From contig NZ_KZ454944.1 of assembly GCF_002797415.1 (NCBI RefSeq), positions 1,816,665-1,880,664 of the forward strand: DNA of 64,000 nt, written 5' to 3'. The translations under genes were made by a program, and so were the position numbers. Below the pieces are notes generated by a model. That model had not been told where the DNA came from, did no database searches, and was given only the letters and a program-made list of their open reading frames with translations. Below are positions 57,246 to 64,000 of this stretch, one piece after another (within the stretch, counting starts at the first letter, position 1; each line of letters begins with the position of its first letter). Source of the DNA: Bacillus alkalisoli (GTDB lineage: Bacteria > Bacillota > Bacilli > Bacillales > Bacillaceae_I).

Positions 57246-59162
57246 ATGGCAGTCACAGTACCTGAAACAATAAGATCCACTGCAACAGCTGGAGAACGGC
57301 TGTTATTTAGAACGTTAAAAACATACCTACCTGACGACTACATTGTTTACTATGAACCGGAAATACAGGGAAGAAGGCCCGACTTTGTCATTATCGGTCA
57401 AGACTTAGGACTTGTTGTTTTAGAAGTAAAAGATTATACAAAAAGTACTCTTTTTCAAGTTAACCATGATGAATGGCATATTGTTGCAACTTCAGGTCAA
57501 CAAACCATTACAAAAAGCCCATTAAAGCAGGCACGTGAAAATATGTTTCATCTAGTAGATGTTTTGAAGAAAGATAAAAACCTAATACAAACAGATGGAA
57601 AATATATGTTTTCATTAAAATTCCCATACGGCCATGGTGTTGTGTTTACAAGAATGAATTCCAAAGATTTTGTTAAAGAAGGACTATATTCCGTAATGGA
57701 GCCGACTCTCTGCTTAACTAGAGATGAAATAGATCCAGATAAAGAAGAGTTTTCAGAAGAGGTTTTAATGGAAAAGATCTTAAACATGTTTGTTGTGCCT
57801 TTTCGATTAAGAGAGCCGTTATCGTTAGAAGATATTAATTCCATCCGTTATCACCTGTTCCCAGAAGTTAGAATAAGTGCGGAATTTAAGGCCCCAGTTC
57901 CGTATCAAGATCAGCTACTTCTATCTTTACATGATATAAAAACGATGGATTTACACCAAGAAAATTTGGCAAAGCAAATAGGCGACAAAAACAGGCTTAT
58001 TCGTGGAGTAGCAGGTAGTGGGAAAACGTTAATTCTAGCTAGCCGAGCAAAAATGTTAGCAAAAAAGAACCCTGATTGGAAAATATTAATCCTTTGCTAT
58101 AACATTTCCTTATCCAATTCCATTCAACAGATGATTACGTATATGTTAAACGAGCCTGAAGACCTTTTTGACTTTGACTTTACAGGAAAAAGTGTAGTCA
58201 ATGAACCTATGAATAAAAATATTATCGTACGTAATTTTCATAGTTGGCTAAAAAATGAATTAAAAATAAGAGAACCGCAAATTCCAGAGATAGTAGAAAA
58301 ACTTGTTAAAAAGGAAGCCATTTTACCAACATATGATGCAATATTAATTGATGAGGGACAAGACTTTGAGTCTGATTGGTTAAAACTTGTTAGTTTATTA
58401 ATAAACGAAGATACACAATCGCTATTATTAGTAGAAGACAGAGCACAAACTATTTATAAAAGAAAGCGATCTTATGTACAAGATACTGGACTAAGCTTCC
58501 AAGGACGATCGAAAGTTTTATCCATTAACTATCGAAATACAGCCCAAATAGTCAAATTCGCTTGGGACTTTTATCAGTCAAAATCTGCTTTTAAAAAGAA
58601 GGTCGTGAACCGTGAACTAGAAGGAGAAATCATCGCTCCTCAAAGTACAAAAAGAAAAGGCCCAGAACCAGCTATCTTAAAGTCGACTAGCTTTTATAAT
58701 GAAATGCGAATCGTTTCAAGGCAGATCAAGAAATTGCACGAAGAAAAAAACGTCCCATTAGACGAAATGCTCATTCTTTACCGTGTAAAAAGAACACATA
58801 AACTACCAATCATCGATATCATTACACGTAGCCTTTCATCTGAGGGCTTACCATACTATTGGATTACAGAAAACGACCAATCGAAACGATCCTTTGAAAA
58901 AGAAGATGGAAAAGTAAAAATAAGTACGATCGATAGTAGTAAAGGTTTAGACTACCAAACAGTATTCATCGTGAACGTTGACTCTATGCCTTTCCCATTA
59001 GAAGAAGACAAAGAACGCGAAGCATCTCTTCTATACATAGGAATGACAAGGGCGAAACAATACTTGTGCTTGTCTTATTCCGGTGAATCGGAGTTTACAG
59101 AGTATTTTGATAGAGTAGTTGAGGAGAGAGTAGAGAAGAAGTTAGAAGAGAAAAGAAGCTAA
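57246..59162 (+). CDS. NERD domain fused to UvrD-like superfamily 1 helicase
   Basis: A 638-residue protein. The N-terminal NERD domain (about 10-130: TAGERLLFRTLKTYLPDDYIVYYEPEIQGRRPDFVIIGQDLGLVVLEVKDY) is followed by a UvrD helicase: Walker A GVAGSGKT near 253, Walker B AILIDEGQDF near 368, motif III-IV LLLVEDRAQTIYKRKRSY, motif V ISTIDSSKGLDYQTVFI, motif VI LLYIGMTRAKQYL. It should unwind DNA and possibly cut it. TTTGGAGCGG supports the ATG at 57246; an upstream TTG (57231) is less likely. It is followed after 22 bp by a small gene, likely in one operon. Confidence 0.93.
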   Translation: MAVTVPETIRSTATAGERLLFRTLKTYLPDDYIVYYEPEIQGRRPDFVIIGQDLGLVVLEVKDYTKSTLFQVNHDEWHIVATSGQQTITKSPLKQARENMFHLVDVLKKDKNLIQTDGKYMFSLKFPYGHGVVFTRMNSKDFVKEGLYSVMEPTLCLTRDEIDPDKEEFSEEVLMEKILNMFVVPFRLREPLSLEDINSIRYHLFPEVRISAEFKAPVPYQDQLLLSLHDIKTMDLHQENLAKQIGDKNRLIRGVAGSGKTLILASRAKMLAKKNPDWKILILCYNISLSNSIQQMITYMLNEPEDLFDFDFTGKSVVNEPMNKNIIVRNFHSWLKNELKIREPQIPEIVEKLVKKEAILPTYDAILIDEGQDFESDWLKLVSLLINEDTQSLLLVEDRAQTIYKRKRSYVQDTGLSFQGRSKVLSINYRNTAQIVKFAWDFYQSKSAFKKKVVNRELEGEIIAPQSTKRKGPEPAILKSTSFYNEMRIVSRQIKKLHEEKNVPLDEMLILYRVKRTHKLPIIDIITRSLSSEGLPYYWITENDQSKRSFEKEDGKVKISTIDSSKGLDYQTVFIVNVDSMPFPLEEDKEREASLLYIGMTRAKQYLCLSYSGESEFTEYFDRVVEERVEKKLEEKRS

Positions 59163-59184
59163 CATATTTGGGGAGGTAATGATT

Positions 59185-59730
59185 ATGGAAAATAACACTG
59201 AGAGATTAATAGAGTCTAAAAAGATGATAAAACTATTAGCAAACGGTATTAATCCATTAGACCATACTCCTGTAAGGGAATCATGCTTATTAAATGATCC
59301 ACGAATAATAAGACAGCTGTTCTTTTTATCCGAATACCTGGAGAATGATGTGACTACTAAAAAAAGTACCAAAAGAAAGCCTTCAACTTTTATTATCTCA
59401 AAAGAAGAGAAGGATCAAGTTGAGCTACCAGTAGGACTCATTGGAATAAATGAATTTGCACAAGCAATCAATAAAGTAATTAATCTAGATGTTAGTAAAA
59501 AGCTAAACGGTGCTGTGATTAATAGAAAATTAAGATCAATGGGTATTCTCTCAGTAGAGACCGTAGACAATGGAAAGAAACGTACCGTACCAAACGATAA
59601 ATCAGCTGGATACGGTATTGAATCCATTACAAAACACTATAATAACGAGCAATACCAACAAGTTGTTTTTAATGATATAGGAAAGAAATTCTTATTAGAT
59701 AATATTGAAAGCATTTTGAGTTATAAATAA
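59185..59730 (+). CDS. Unknown protein linked to the NERD helicase
   Basis: I do not recognise a family. The 181 residues form two parts: an N-terminal helical region (NTERLIESKKMIKLLANGINPLDHTPVRESCLLNDPRIIRQLFFLSEYLEN) and a C-terminal domain (PVGLIGINEFAQAINKVINLDVSKKLNGAVINRKLRSMGILSVET, YGIESITKHYNNEQYQQVVFND) that looks like a DNA-binding winged-helix or phage antirepressor-like end. I use the second ATG because GGAGG is then 8 bases away (2 for the first). It lies directly behind the helicase and before a terminator. Confidence 0.7.
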   Translation: MENNTERLIESKKMIKLLANGINPLDHTPVRESCLLNDPRIIRQLFFLSEYLENDVTTKKSTKRKPSTFIISKEEKDQVELPVGLIGINEFAQAINKVINLDVSKKLNGAVINRKLRSMGILSVETVDNGKKRTVPNDKSAGYGIESITKHYNNEQYQQVVFNDIGKKFLLDNIESILSYK

Positions 59731-59816
59731 AGATTAGTATTTTTATGAATTGTTACGACCAATTAATTGAAACATGAATATCAACTTCATTTAAGAACCG
59801 ATACAATTAATGTAAG

Positions 59817-59850
59817 GCAGAGTCTCCAGTCCTGGAACTCTGCTTTATTT
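59817..59850 (+). terminator. Terminator of the helicase unit
   Basis: GCAGAGTCTCCAG and CTGGAACTCTGC form the stem, followed by TTTATTTT. Confidence 0.85.
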
Positions 59851-59983
59851 TCATATTTGACATTAACTAGTAACTTCCAATTCCACTCATTCAAAAATAT
59901 GGTAATATAGTAATGGAAAATACTTAATCGAAACCAACACTTATATAAAAAAATATTGCATTTAAATATACGGAGGTACCCAA

Positions 59984-61933
59984 ATGAACAAATTCTGGCA
60001 CTTCCCAGCCGCCACAGGTGGAATGATTAATTCCATCAATAACGCTGGACTAGAAACATTTAGAGGAAACGCGTTAGATTCCTTAACAAGAGAAATATGT
60101 CAAAATTCTTTAGATGCTGTAAAAGATTCCACAAAACCAGTAGTAGTAGAATTTAATAGATTCGTAGCAGACATGAATTGTTTTCCAGAACGTGAGCAAT
60201 TACATGCAGTATTTCTCCAAAGTAGGGAAACATGGAGAAATCGAAATAAAAAAAGCGAAGACTTTATTGAAAACGCTCTGGATATAATTGATAGAAGGCA
60301 ACTAAGTATGTTGCGTATTAGTGATTTTAATACGAAAGGGTTAGAAGGAGCGAAGGAAGGAGAACTAGGTTCACCCTGGAGTTCACTTGTCAGAGAAGCT
60401 GGTTCTTCCAACAAAGGAGAAAGTTCTGGTGGTAGTTTTGGTATAGGTAAGTCTGCTCCATTTCTAAATTCCAATTTAAGAACGTTGTTTTACTCTTCTT
60501 TAGATACGACTGGTTATAAATCTTATATTGGTGTTGCAAACATTATGTCTTTCCAAAAAGAAAACGGTAAGACAACACTAGGGAATGGTTATTTTACCTA
60601 TAATGAAAATTCATTAGCAATTCCTGAGCAAATTTTCTTAGACCCTAGCTTTAGAAGAACCGAAACAGGTACGGATATTTATGTTACTGCATTTGATCCT
60701 GTTCATGACTGGGAAAAAGAAGTGATGAAATCGGTGCTTTACAATTTCTTTATTACGATTTTTAACCAAAAATTAATAGTAAGGATAAATGATTTTGACA
60801 TTAATCGTGAGAACCTGGAAAAGCTTATCTATGATTTAGATGATAGCGAAGAAAATCAACATCTAAAGAGTTACTTCCAACTTTTAACCTCTGATAAAGT
60901 ATTAAAAGTTCCTTATCCAGAAAAAAAGTATAAAAGTGGTATGCATTTTGAAGAAGGGGAAGCTACCCTGTATTTAATAAATGGTGAAGATCATAATAGA
61001 CGAGTTCTAATGACTCGTAAAACTGGAATGCGTATTTTTGAGCAAAAGGGAATTAGCGGAAGCATCTCTTTTACAGGACTATTGATGATAACTGGTACAA
61101 ACATGAACAATATCTTTAAACAAATGGAAAACCCGTCTCATAACGAGTGGTCTGCCGAAAGATATGAGAAGGACCCTAAATTAGCTGATAAAGTGTACAA
61201 AGACCTGCGTAAGTTTATTAGAGACTCAGTTAAACAATATTTTCAGGAAAAAGTAACGGACAGTATGGATGCAATTGGTTTAAGTGATTTCCTTCCAAAT
61301 AATAGTTTAATAGATACAACAGGTGTGAACAAAACAGAATCGTTAAATGCAAAAATTAAACATATCGTGACGAAAGAAGTAAAGGAAGATACAAAGGAAA
61401 AGAAAAAGACTAAGTCAAAAGGGATAGAAAATACAGAAGATTTAGAAGAACAATTAGCAGGGGAATATGGAATTACGCCAACTGGGGACGAAGGTGGTAA
61501 CGGCACTGGCAGTCAAAGTGGTGGAGGAAATGACGGGGGCGGTGCAACAAATCCTGGAGGTAATAAAGAATTAGATCCAGAAACAGAAGGTGGAACAGAT
61601 AGTAAGAGAGAAAGAAAGCCTAGTAGTAAGCCCATTGCTATCTCTCATAAATATGTTTCGACAGATAAAAACAATGGAAAATACCGTTTCATCATCTCAT
61701 CCAATAAAGCTTTACCTAATGGTCGATTAGCCTTTAGAGTGATAGGGGAGCAGAGTGATTTTAATTTACCAATCAAAAGTGCAACTACGGACGACAGGAA
61801 TATAACGGTAGATAAATGCAGCAGCAATAATATTCACTTGCATTCTATCCCTGCAAAGAAACATTTTATTGTTGACGTAGAAATCGATTATTCCGATTAT
61901 TGTGTAATGGAGGTGGAACTGTATGAAGATTAA
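59984..61933 (+). CDS. GHKL (Hsp90/MORC-like) ATPase of a defence-like operon
   Basis: A 649-residue protein with an N-terminal Bergerat-fold ATPase: N-box LTREICQNSLDAVKDS, G1 LRISDFNTKGLEG, G2 SGGSFGIGKSAPF, and a TDIYVTAFDP strand after. A middle helical and transducer-like part (about 250-440), a low-complexity linker (GDEGGNGTGSQSGGGNDGGGA, near 505-545), and a small C-terminal beta domain (ISHKYVSTDKNNGKYRFIISSNKALPNGRLAFRVIGE) follow. GHKL ATPases of this kind act as DNA-clamping engines in several defence systems. CGGAGGTACCC precedes the ATG. It overlaps the next gene by 11 bp, so both are co-translated. Confidence 0.88.
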   Translation: MNKFWHFPAATGGMINSINNAGLETFRGNALDSLTREICQNSLDAVKDSTKPVVVEFNRFVADMNCFPEREQLHAVFLQSRETWRNRNKKSEDFIENALDIIDRRQLSMLRISDFNTKGLEGAKEGELGSPWSSLVREAGSSNKGESSGGSFGIGKSAPFLNSNLRTLFYSSLDTTGYKSYIGVANIMSFQKENGKTTLGNGYFTYNENSLAIPEQIFLDPSFRRTETGTDIYVTAFDPVHDWEKEVMKSVLYNFFITIFNQKLIVRINDFDINRENLEKLIYDLDDSEENQHLKSYFQLLTSDKVLKVPYPEKKYKSGMHFEEGEATLYLINGEDHNRRVLMTRKTGMRIFEQKGISGSISFTGLLMITGTNMNNIFKQMENPSHNEWSAERYEKDPKLADKVYKDLRKFIRDSVKQYFQEKVTDSMDAIGLSDFLPNNSLIDTTGVNKTESLNAKIKHIVTKEVKEDTKEKKKTKSKGIENTEDLEEQLAGEYGITPTGDEGGNGTGSQSGGGNDGGGATNPGGNKELDPETEGGTDSKRERKPSSKPIAISHKYVSTDKNNGKYRFIISSNKALPNGRLAFRVIGEQSDFNLPIKSATTDDRNITVDKCSSNNIHLHSIPAKKHFIVDVEIDYSDYCVMEVELYED

Positions 61934-62768
61934 TACATCTTATCCATATCCAGTTCTGTACATGAATAATGAAGACTATAAGAAATCTAGCTTTCAAGCA
62001 AATATAGAAGTGGGTGAATCTTTTGGAGAAGTTCGTTTAAAAGTGACGTTCTCCTTAGATAATCCAAGAATTCAGCAATTAATCGACGAAAAGTCAGCAA
62101 TTTATTTAATCCATGTGGAATGTGGTCAAACTAGTTACCGCATCGCCTTTGAAACAGCTGAAAGAATGCTAGAAATACCAATTCCAACTAATTCACTACG
62201 AGGGAAAATATCTATCCATTCCTTTATTATTGCTAAAACTACTATTACAAATTATACGAATGATAGATTAAGTGATTGGTATAAAGGAATTCCAATTTCC
62301 TATGAAAAGGGAAACATTCTCGCGATTGGAGACGCGATTGAAACGACATTGATTGATGACAATACAGATATGTTGAATTTGCCATCAATAGTGACAGTTT
62401 CAAAGCATCTTAAGAATGAGTTTATGGACGTAGAAATCCAACATGACACCATTACAATCTATTTACCAGAATATGAATACAATCAATATGCGATGAGTGC
62501 CAATTCTTTACTGAAAAATACCATACTTTCTACAGTAATTGTACCTGCATTGGTATATGTTTTCTCGAAAATAGGTAGCGGCACGGAAGACCTAGAGCAA
62601 TATACATGGTACCAAGTATTGGAGAAGATTTTCCAAGAGAATAACCTCCGTTTGGAAGATATAGGGACAGATAAACTTTCTCCACTAAAAGCTGCTCAAC
62701 TAGTTTTAAGAAAACCACTTAAATCTAGTTTTGAAGAAATCGAAAAGCTTCATAGAACGGAGGACTAA
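61923..62768 (+). CDS. Unknown partner of the GHKL ATPase
   Basis: I do not recognise a family. The 281 residues have a beta-rich N-terminal half (SSFQANIEVGESFGEVRLKVTFSLDNPRI, AIYLIHVECGQTSYRIAFETAERMLEIPIP, GKISIHSFIIAKTTITNY, WYKGIPISYEKGNILAIGDAIE) and a helical C-terminal half (NSLLKNTILSTVIVPALVYVFSKIG, YTWYQVLEKIFQENNLRLEDIG, LSPLKAAQLVLRKP). The first half resembles primase-like or tube-like sandwich folds only in general. It starts inside the ATPase gene (GGAGGTGGAACT before the ATG) and ends 1 bp before the next start, so it is the middle gene of a tight operon. Confidence 0.8.
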   Translation: MKINTSYPYPVLYMNNEDYKKSSFQANIEVGESFGEVRLKVTFSLDNPRIQQLIDEKSAIYLIHVECGQTSYRIAFETAERMLEIPIPTNSLRGKISIHSFIIAKTTITNYTNDRLSDWYKGIPISYEKGNILAIGDAIETTLIDDNTDMLNLPSIVTVSKHLKNEFMDVEIQHDTITIYLPEYEYNQYAMSANSLLKNTILSTVIVPALVYVFSKIGSGTEDLEQYTWYQVLEKIFQENNLRLEDIGTDKLSPLKAAQLVLRKPLKSSFEEIEKLHRTED

Positions 62769-62769
62769 C

Positions 62770-63531
62770 ATGAAATTAAAATTTATTTCAGACGAGACGC
62801 TACTGGACTTAAGAGGAAATTACGAAGCGTATAAAGAACATTACTATAATGAAAACCACCAATGGTTCAATGATTATCTTAAAGAAGAGGGAAAGGTGCT
62901 AGAGTCTAGCATTCCATTTGAAGTTCCAACATTTAACTTGAATGAGGACTATGCAATTAGTGATCGGGAAAATGTTAAGCTAATCTATGACTCTTTAAAA
63001 CATTTAACCGTTGCCCAAGCTACTCAAGAACGTCTTTGGTCAGGGTTAGCTCATTTACAATTAAGAGACTTTGCTTTCTATCGATTGAAAAAAGATATAG
63101 AAGGTAAAAACGATAAACGTATCAACACGTCTCTATTTTTTAAAAACGGAAATAAACGATCCCTATTCGTACACATTTTAGCTCGCCTTTGGTGGGTAGG
63201 TTATATGACATACGATGAAACAAACGAAAGTAACCCATACTGGCTAACCGACTTCTTTTGCAGTAAAGATTATTCTGCAAGAAGCGTTGTATTCTTCTCC
63301 AGTAACTTTACTTCAAATCGAAATATTACAAAGGGCATATTAAAAACGTTAGTAAAACTAGAAGAAAGTGGAGTTGCTATTAAGCGTGACCATTTTGTCC
63401 AGGCAAACAAATATTTAAATGTTGTTGGTGGGGCGATGATTTTGGATATGCTAAGTACTGAGGAAGTTGAGGACATGGTCGGGAAACATCTGAAGAAACA
63501 CTTAGATATAGAGATGGAAACAGCTGTATAA
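62770..63531 (+). CDS. DUF6339-like protein
   Basis: A 253-residue protein that fits DUF6339: KFISDETLLDLRGNYEAYKEHYYNENHQWFNDYL, LNEDYAISDRENVKLIYDSLKHLTVAQATQERLWSGLAHLQLRDFAFYRL, RSLFVHILARLWWVGYMTYDETNESNPYWLTDFF, VVFFSSNFTSNRNITKGILKTLVKL. I give the name with moderate certainty. No enzyme motif stands out; the helical core may be a structural partner of the ATPase. ACGGAGGA stands before the ATG; a longer in-frame start at 62731 overlaps the previous gene and is not needed. Confidence 0.7.
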   Translation: MKLKFISDETLLDLRGNYEAYKEHYYNENHQWFNDYLKEEGKVLESSIPFEVPTFNLNEDYAISDRENVKLIYDSLKHLTVAQATQERLWSGLAHLQLRDFAFYRLKKDIEGKNDKRINTSLFFKNGNKRSLFVHILARLWWVGYMTYDETNESNPYWLTDFFCSKDYSARSVVFFSSNFTSNRNITKGILKTLVKLEESGVAIKRDHFVQANKYLNVVGGAMILDMLSTEEVEDMVGKHLKKHLDIEMETAV

Positions 63532-63702
63532 CAAATCCAATAGAAAACCTATGTCTGTCCCTCAGGTGAATCGAAATTCACGGAGTCTTTTATAGGTGGT
63601 AAGGGAAAGGGACAAGGAAAAATTCAACGGGATTAAAAATGGAATTAAATTACAGTTCAAATTTAAAAATAAATAGTTAAGGCTGAATAATCGGAGGAGC
63701 AA

Positions 63703-64000
63703 ATGGCTGGATATATTATGACATTTGATAGTCTAGATTCATTGTATGAATCTGCAAGAAAAGGAATTTACTCTACCAAAATAACTATCCCCTCAAATCA
63801 ACTTTGGCATCCTACAACAGAATCGACTGTAGCTGATTATGCGACGATGAAGGAAGGGGATAATATTTTCTTCTTTAAAAATAGGAAAATATATGGCGTA
63901 GGAGAAATGAAGAATATTGTAGGTGATTGTAAGTTCTTAAATTTTCCTGAAGCAAATACCCCAGAAGCAACAATATTTACATCTGTAAAAAATGAGGTGC
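63703..64000 (+). CDS. PUA/EVE-like domain protein, cut by the window edge
   Basis: An open frame from ATG 63703, with CGGAGGAG 7 bases upstream, runs off the right edge after 99 codons. It begins MAGYIMTFDSLDSLYESARK and GIYSTKITIPSNQLWHPTTE, and continues STVADYATMKEGDNIFFFKNRKIYGVGEMKNIVGDCKFLNF. The GDNIFFF..RKIYGVGE pattern is of the EVE/PUA-like type, which in defence systems often reads modified DNA bases. It follows the DUF6339-like gene by 170 bp on the same strand. The remainder of the protein may hold an enzyme domain, which cannot be seen. Confidence 0.65.
   Translation, partial: MAGYIMTFDSLDSLYESARKGIYSTKITIPSNQLWHPTTESTVADYATMKEGDNIFFFKNRKIYGVGEMKNIVGDCKFLNFPEANTPEATIFTSVKNEV

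Noticed and set aside
61243-61506. Minus-strand proteins within the GHKL gene
   Set aside because: They are shadows of the conserved ATPase frame and have no start signals.
1-64000. rRNA, tRNA, transposase, integrase, or phage structural genes
   Set aside because: No such genes or conserved RNA motifs were recognised on reading the sequence. Mobile character is inferred only from repeats and from gene breaks.

Overview
The window reads as the chromosome of a low-GC Bacillaceae (Bacillus sensu lato). This rests on AT-rich DNA with strong AGGAGG-type ribosome sites and on typical Bacillus genes: comK, rsbQ, FolE2, OpuA-type glycine betaine transport, DUF3231, DUF1540, DUF2200, YkoY/TerC behind a yybP-ykoY riboswitch, Fur-regulated small proteins and holin-like type I toxins. 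The genus cannot be fixed from this window. I saw no rRNA, tRNA, CRISPR array, transposase or integrase.

Layout. 1-7.7 kb: end of an OpuA operon, an LtaS-like sulfatase-fold protein, a VOC protein, a membrane protein and a V4R-STAS stress regulator, with a 52-bp tandem array at 4.6-5.1 kb. 7.3-9 kb: decayed genes and a 104-bp tandem array. 9-11 kb: a TetR regulator with paired operators, an NmrA-like reductase and a DUF6069 protein. 12-13.7 kb: a YqcI/YcgG protein followed by a DDAH-like amidinohydrolase, which may form an arginine N-hydroxylation/hydrolysis pair. 15-18.4 kb: a CNNM/CorC-like transporter and a riboswitch-controlled TerC. 19.7-26.2 kb: heavy gene decay around an intact rsbQ plus PAS-GGDEF pair. 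26.4-29.2 kb: an iron-starvation block with an intact flavodoxin but broken ykuO-like, fbpA and fbpB genes. 30-41 kb: DUF421, a ClC transporter, an orphan solute-binding protein, Zur-type folE2, two M20 peptidases and a GNAT. 38.6-44.4 kb: five related type I toxin-antitoxin loci, two reduced to the antitoxin side. 47.4-51.7 kb: a run of small same-strand genes separated by related intergenic sites, like a cassette array. 52-52.9 kb: comK and a small XRE regulator. 53-64 kb: a nuclease/ATPase-rich, defence-like island (NERD-Zn ribbon, Mrr, GIY-YIG coiled coil, NERD-UvrD helicase, GHKL ATPase, DUF6339-like, PUA-like) that runs off the right edge.

Repeats are the most striking property of the window. 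Three tandem arrays have a 52-bp period (two share one palindrome, the third is unrelated), a fourth has a 104-bp period made of about 20.8-bp monomers, and a fifth has a period of about 20.9 bp. All are close to whole numbers of 10.4-bp helical turns. A second dispersed family, with a core near GTGTCTGACCCC, sits at gene 3' ends and often supplies the stop codon. A third family is a long hairpin whose stem middle varies between copies with pairing preserved. Many pseudogenes are broken next to one of these elements.
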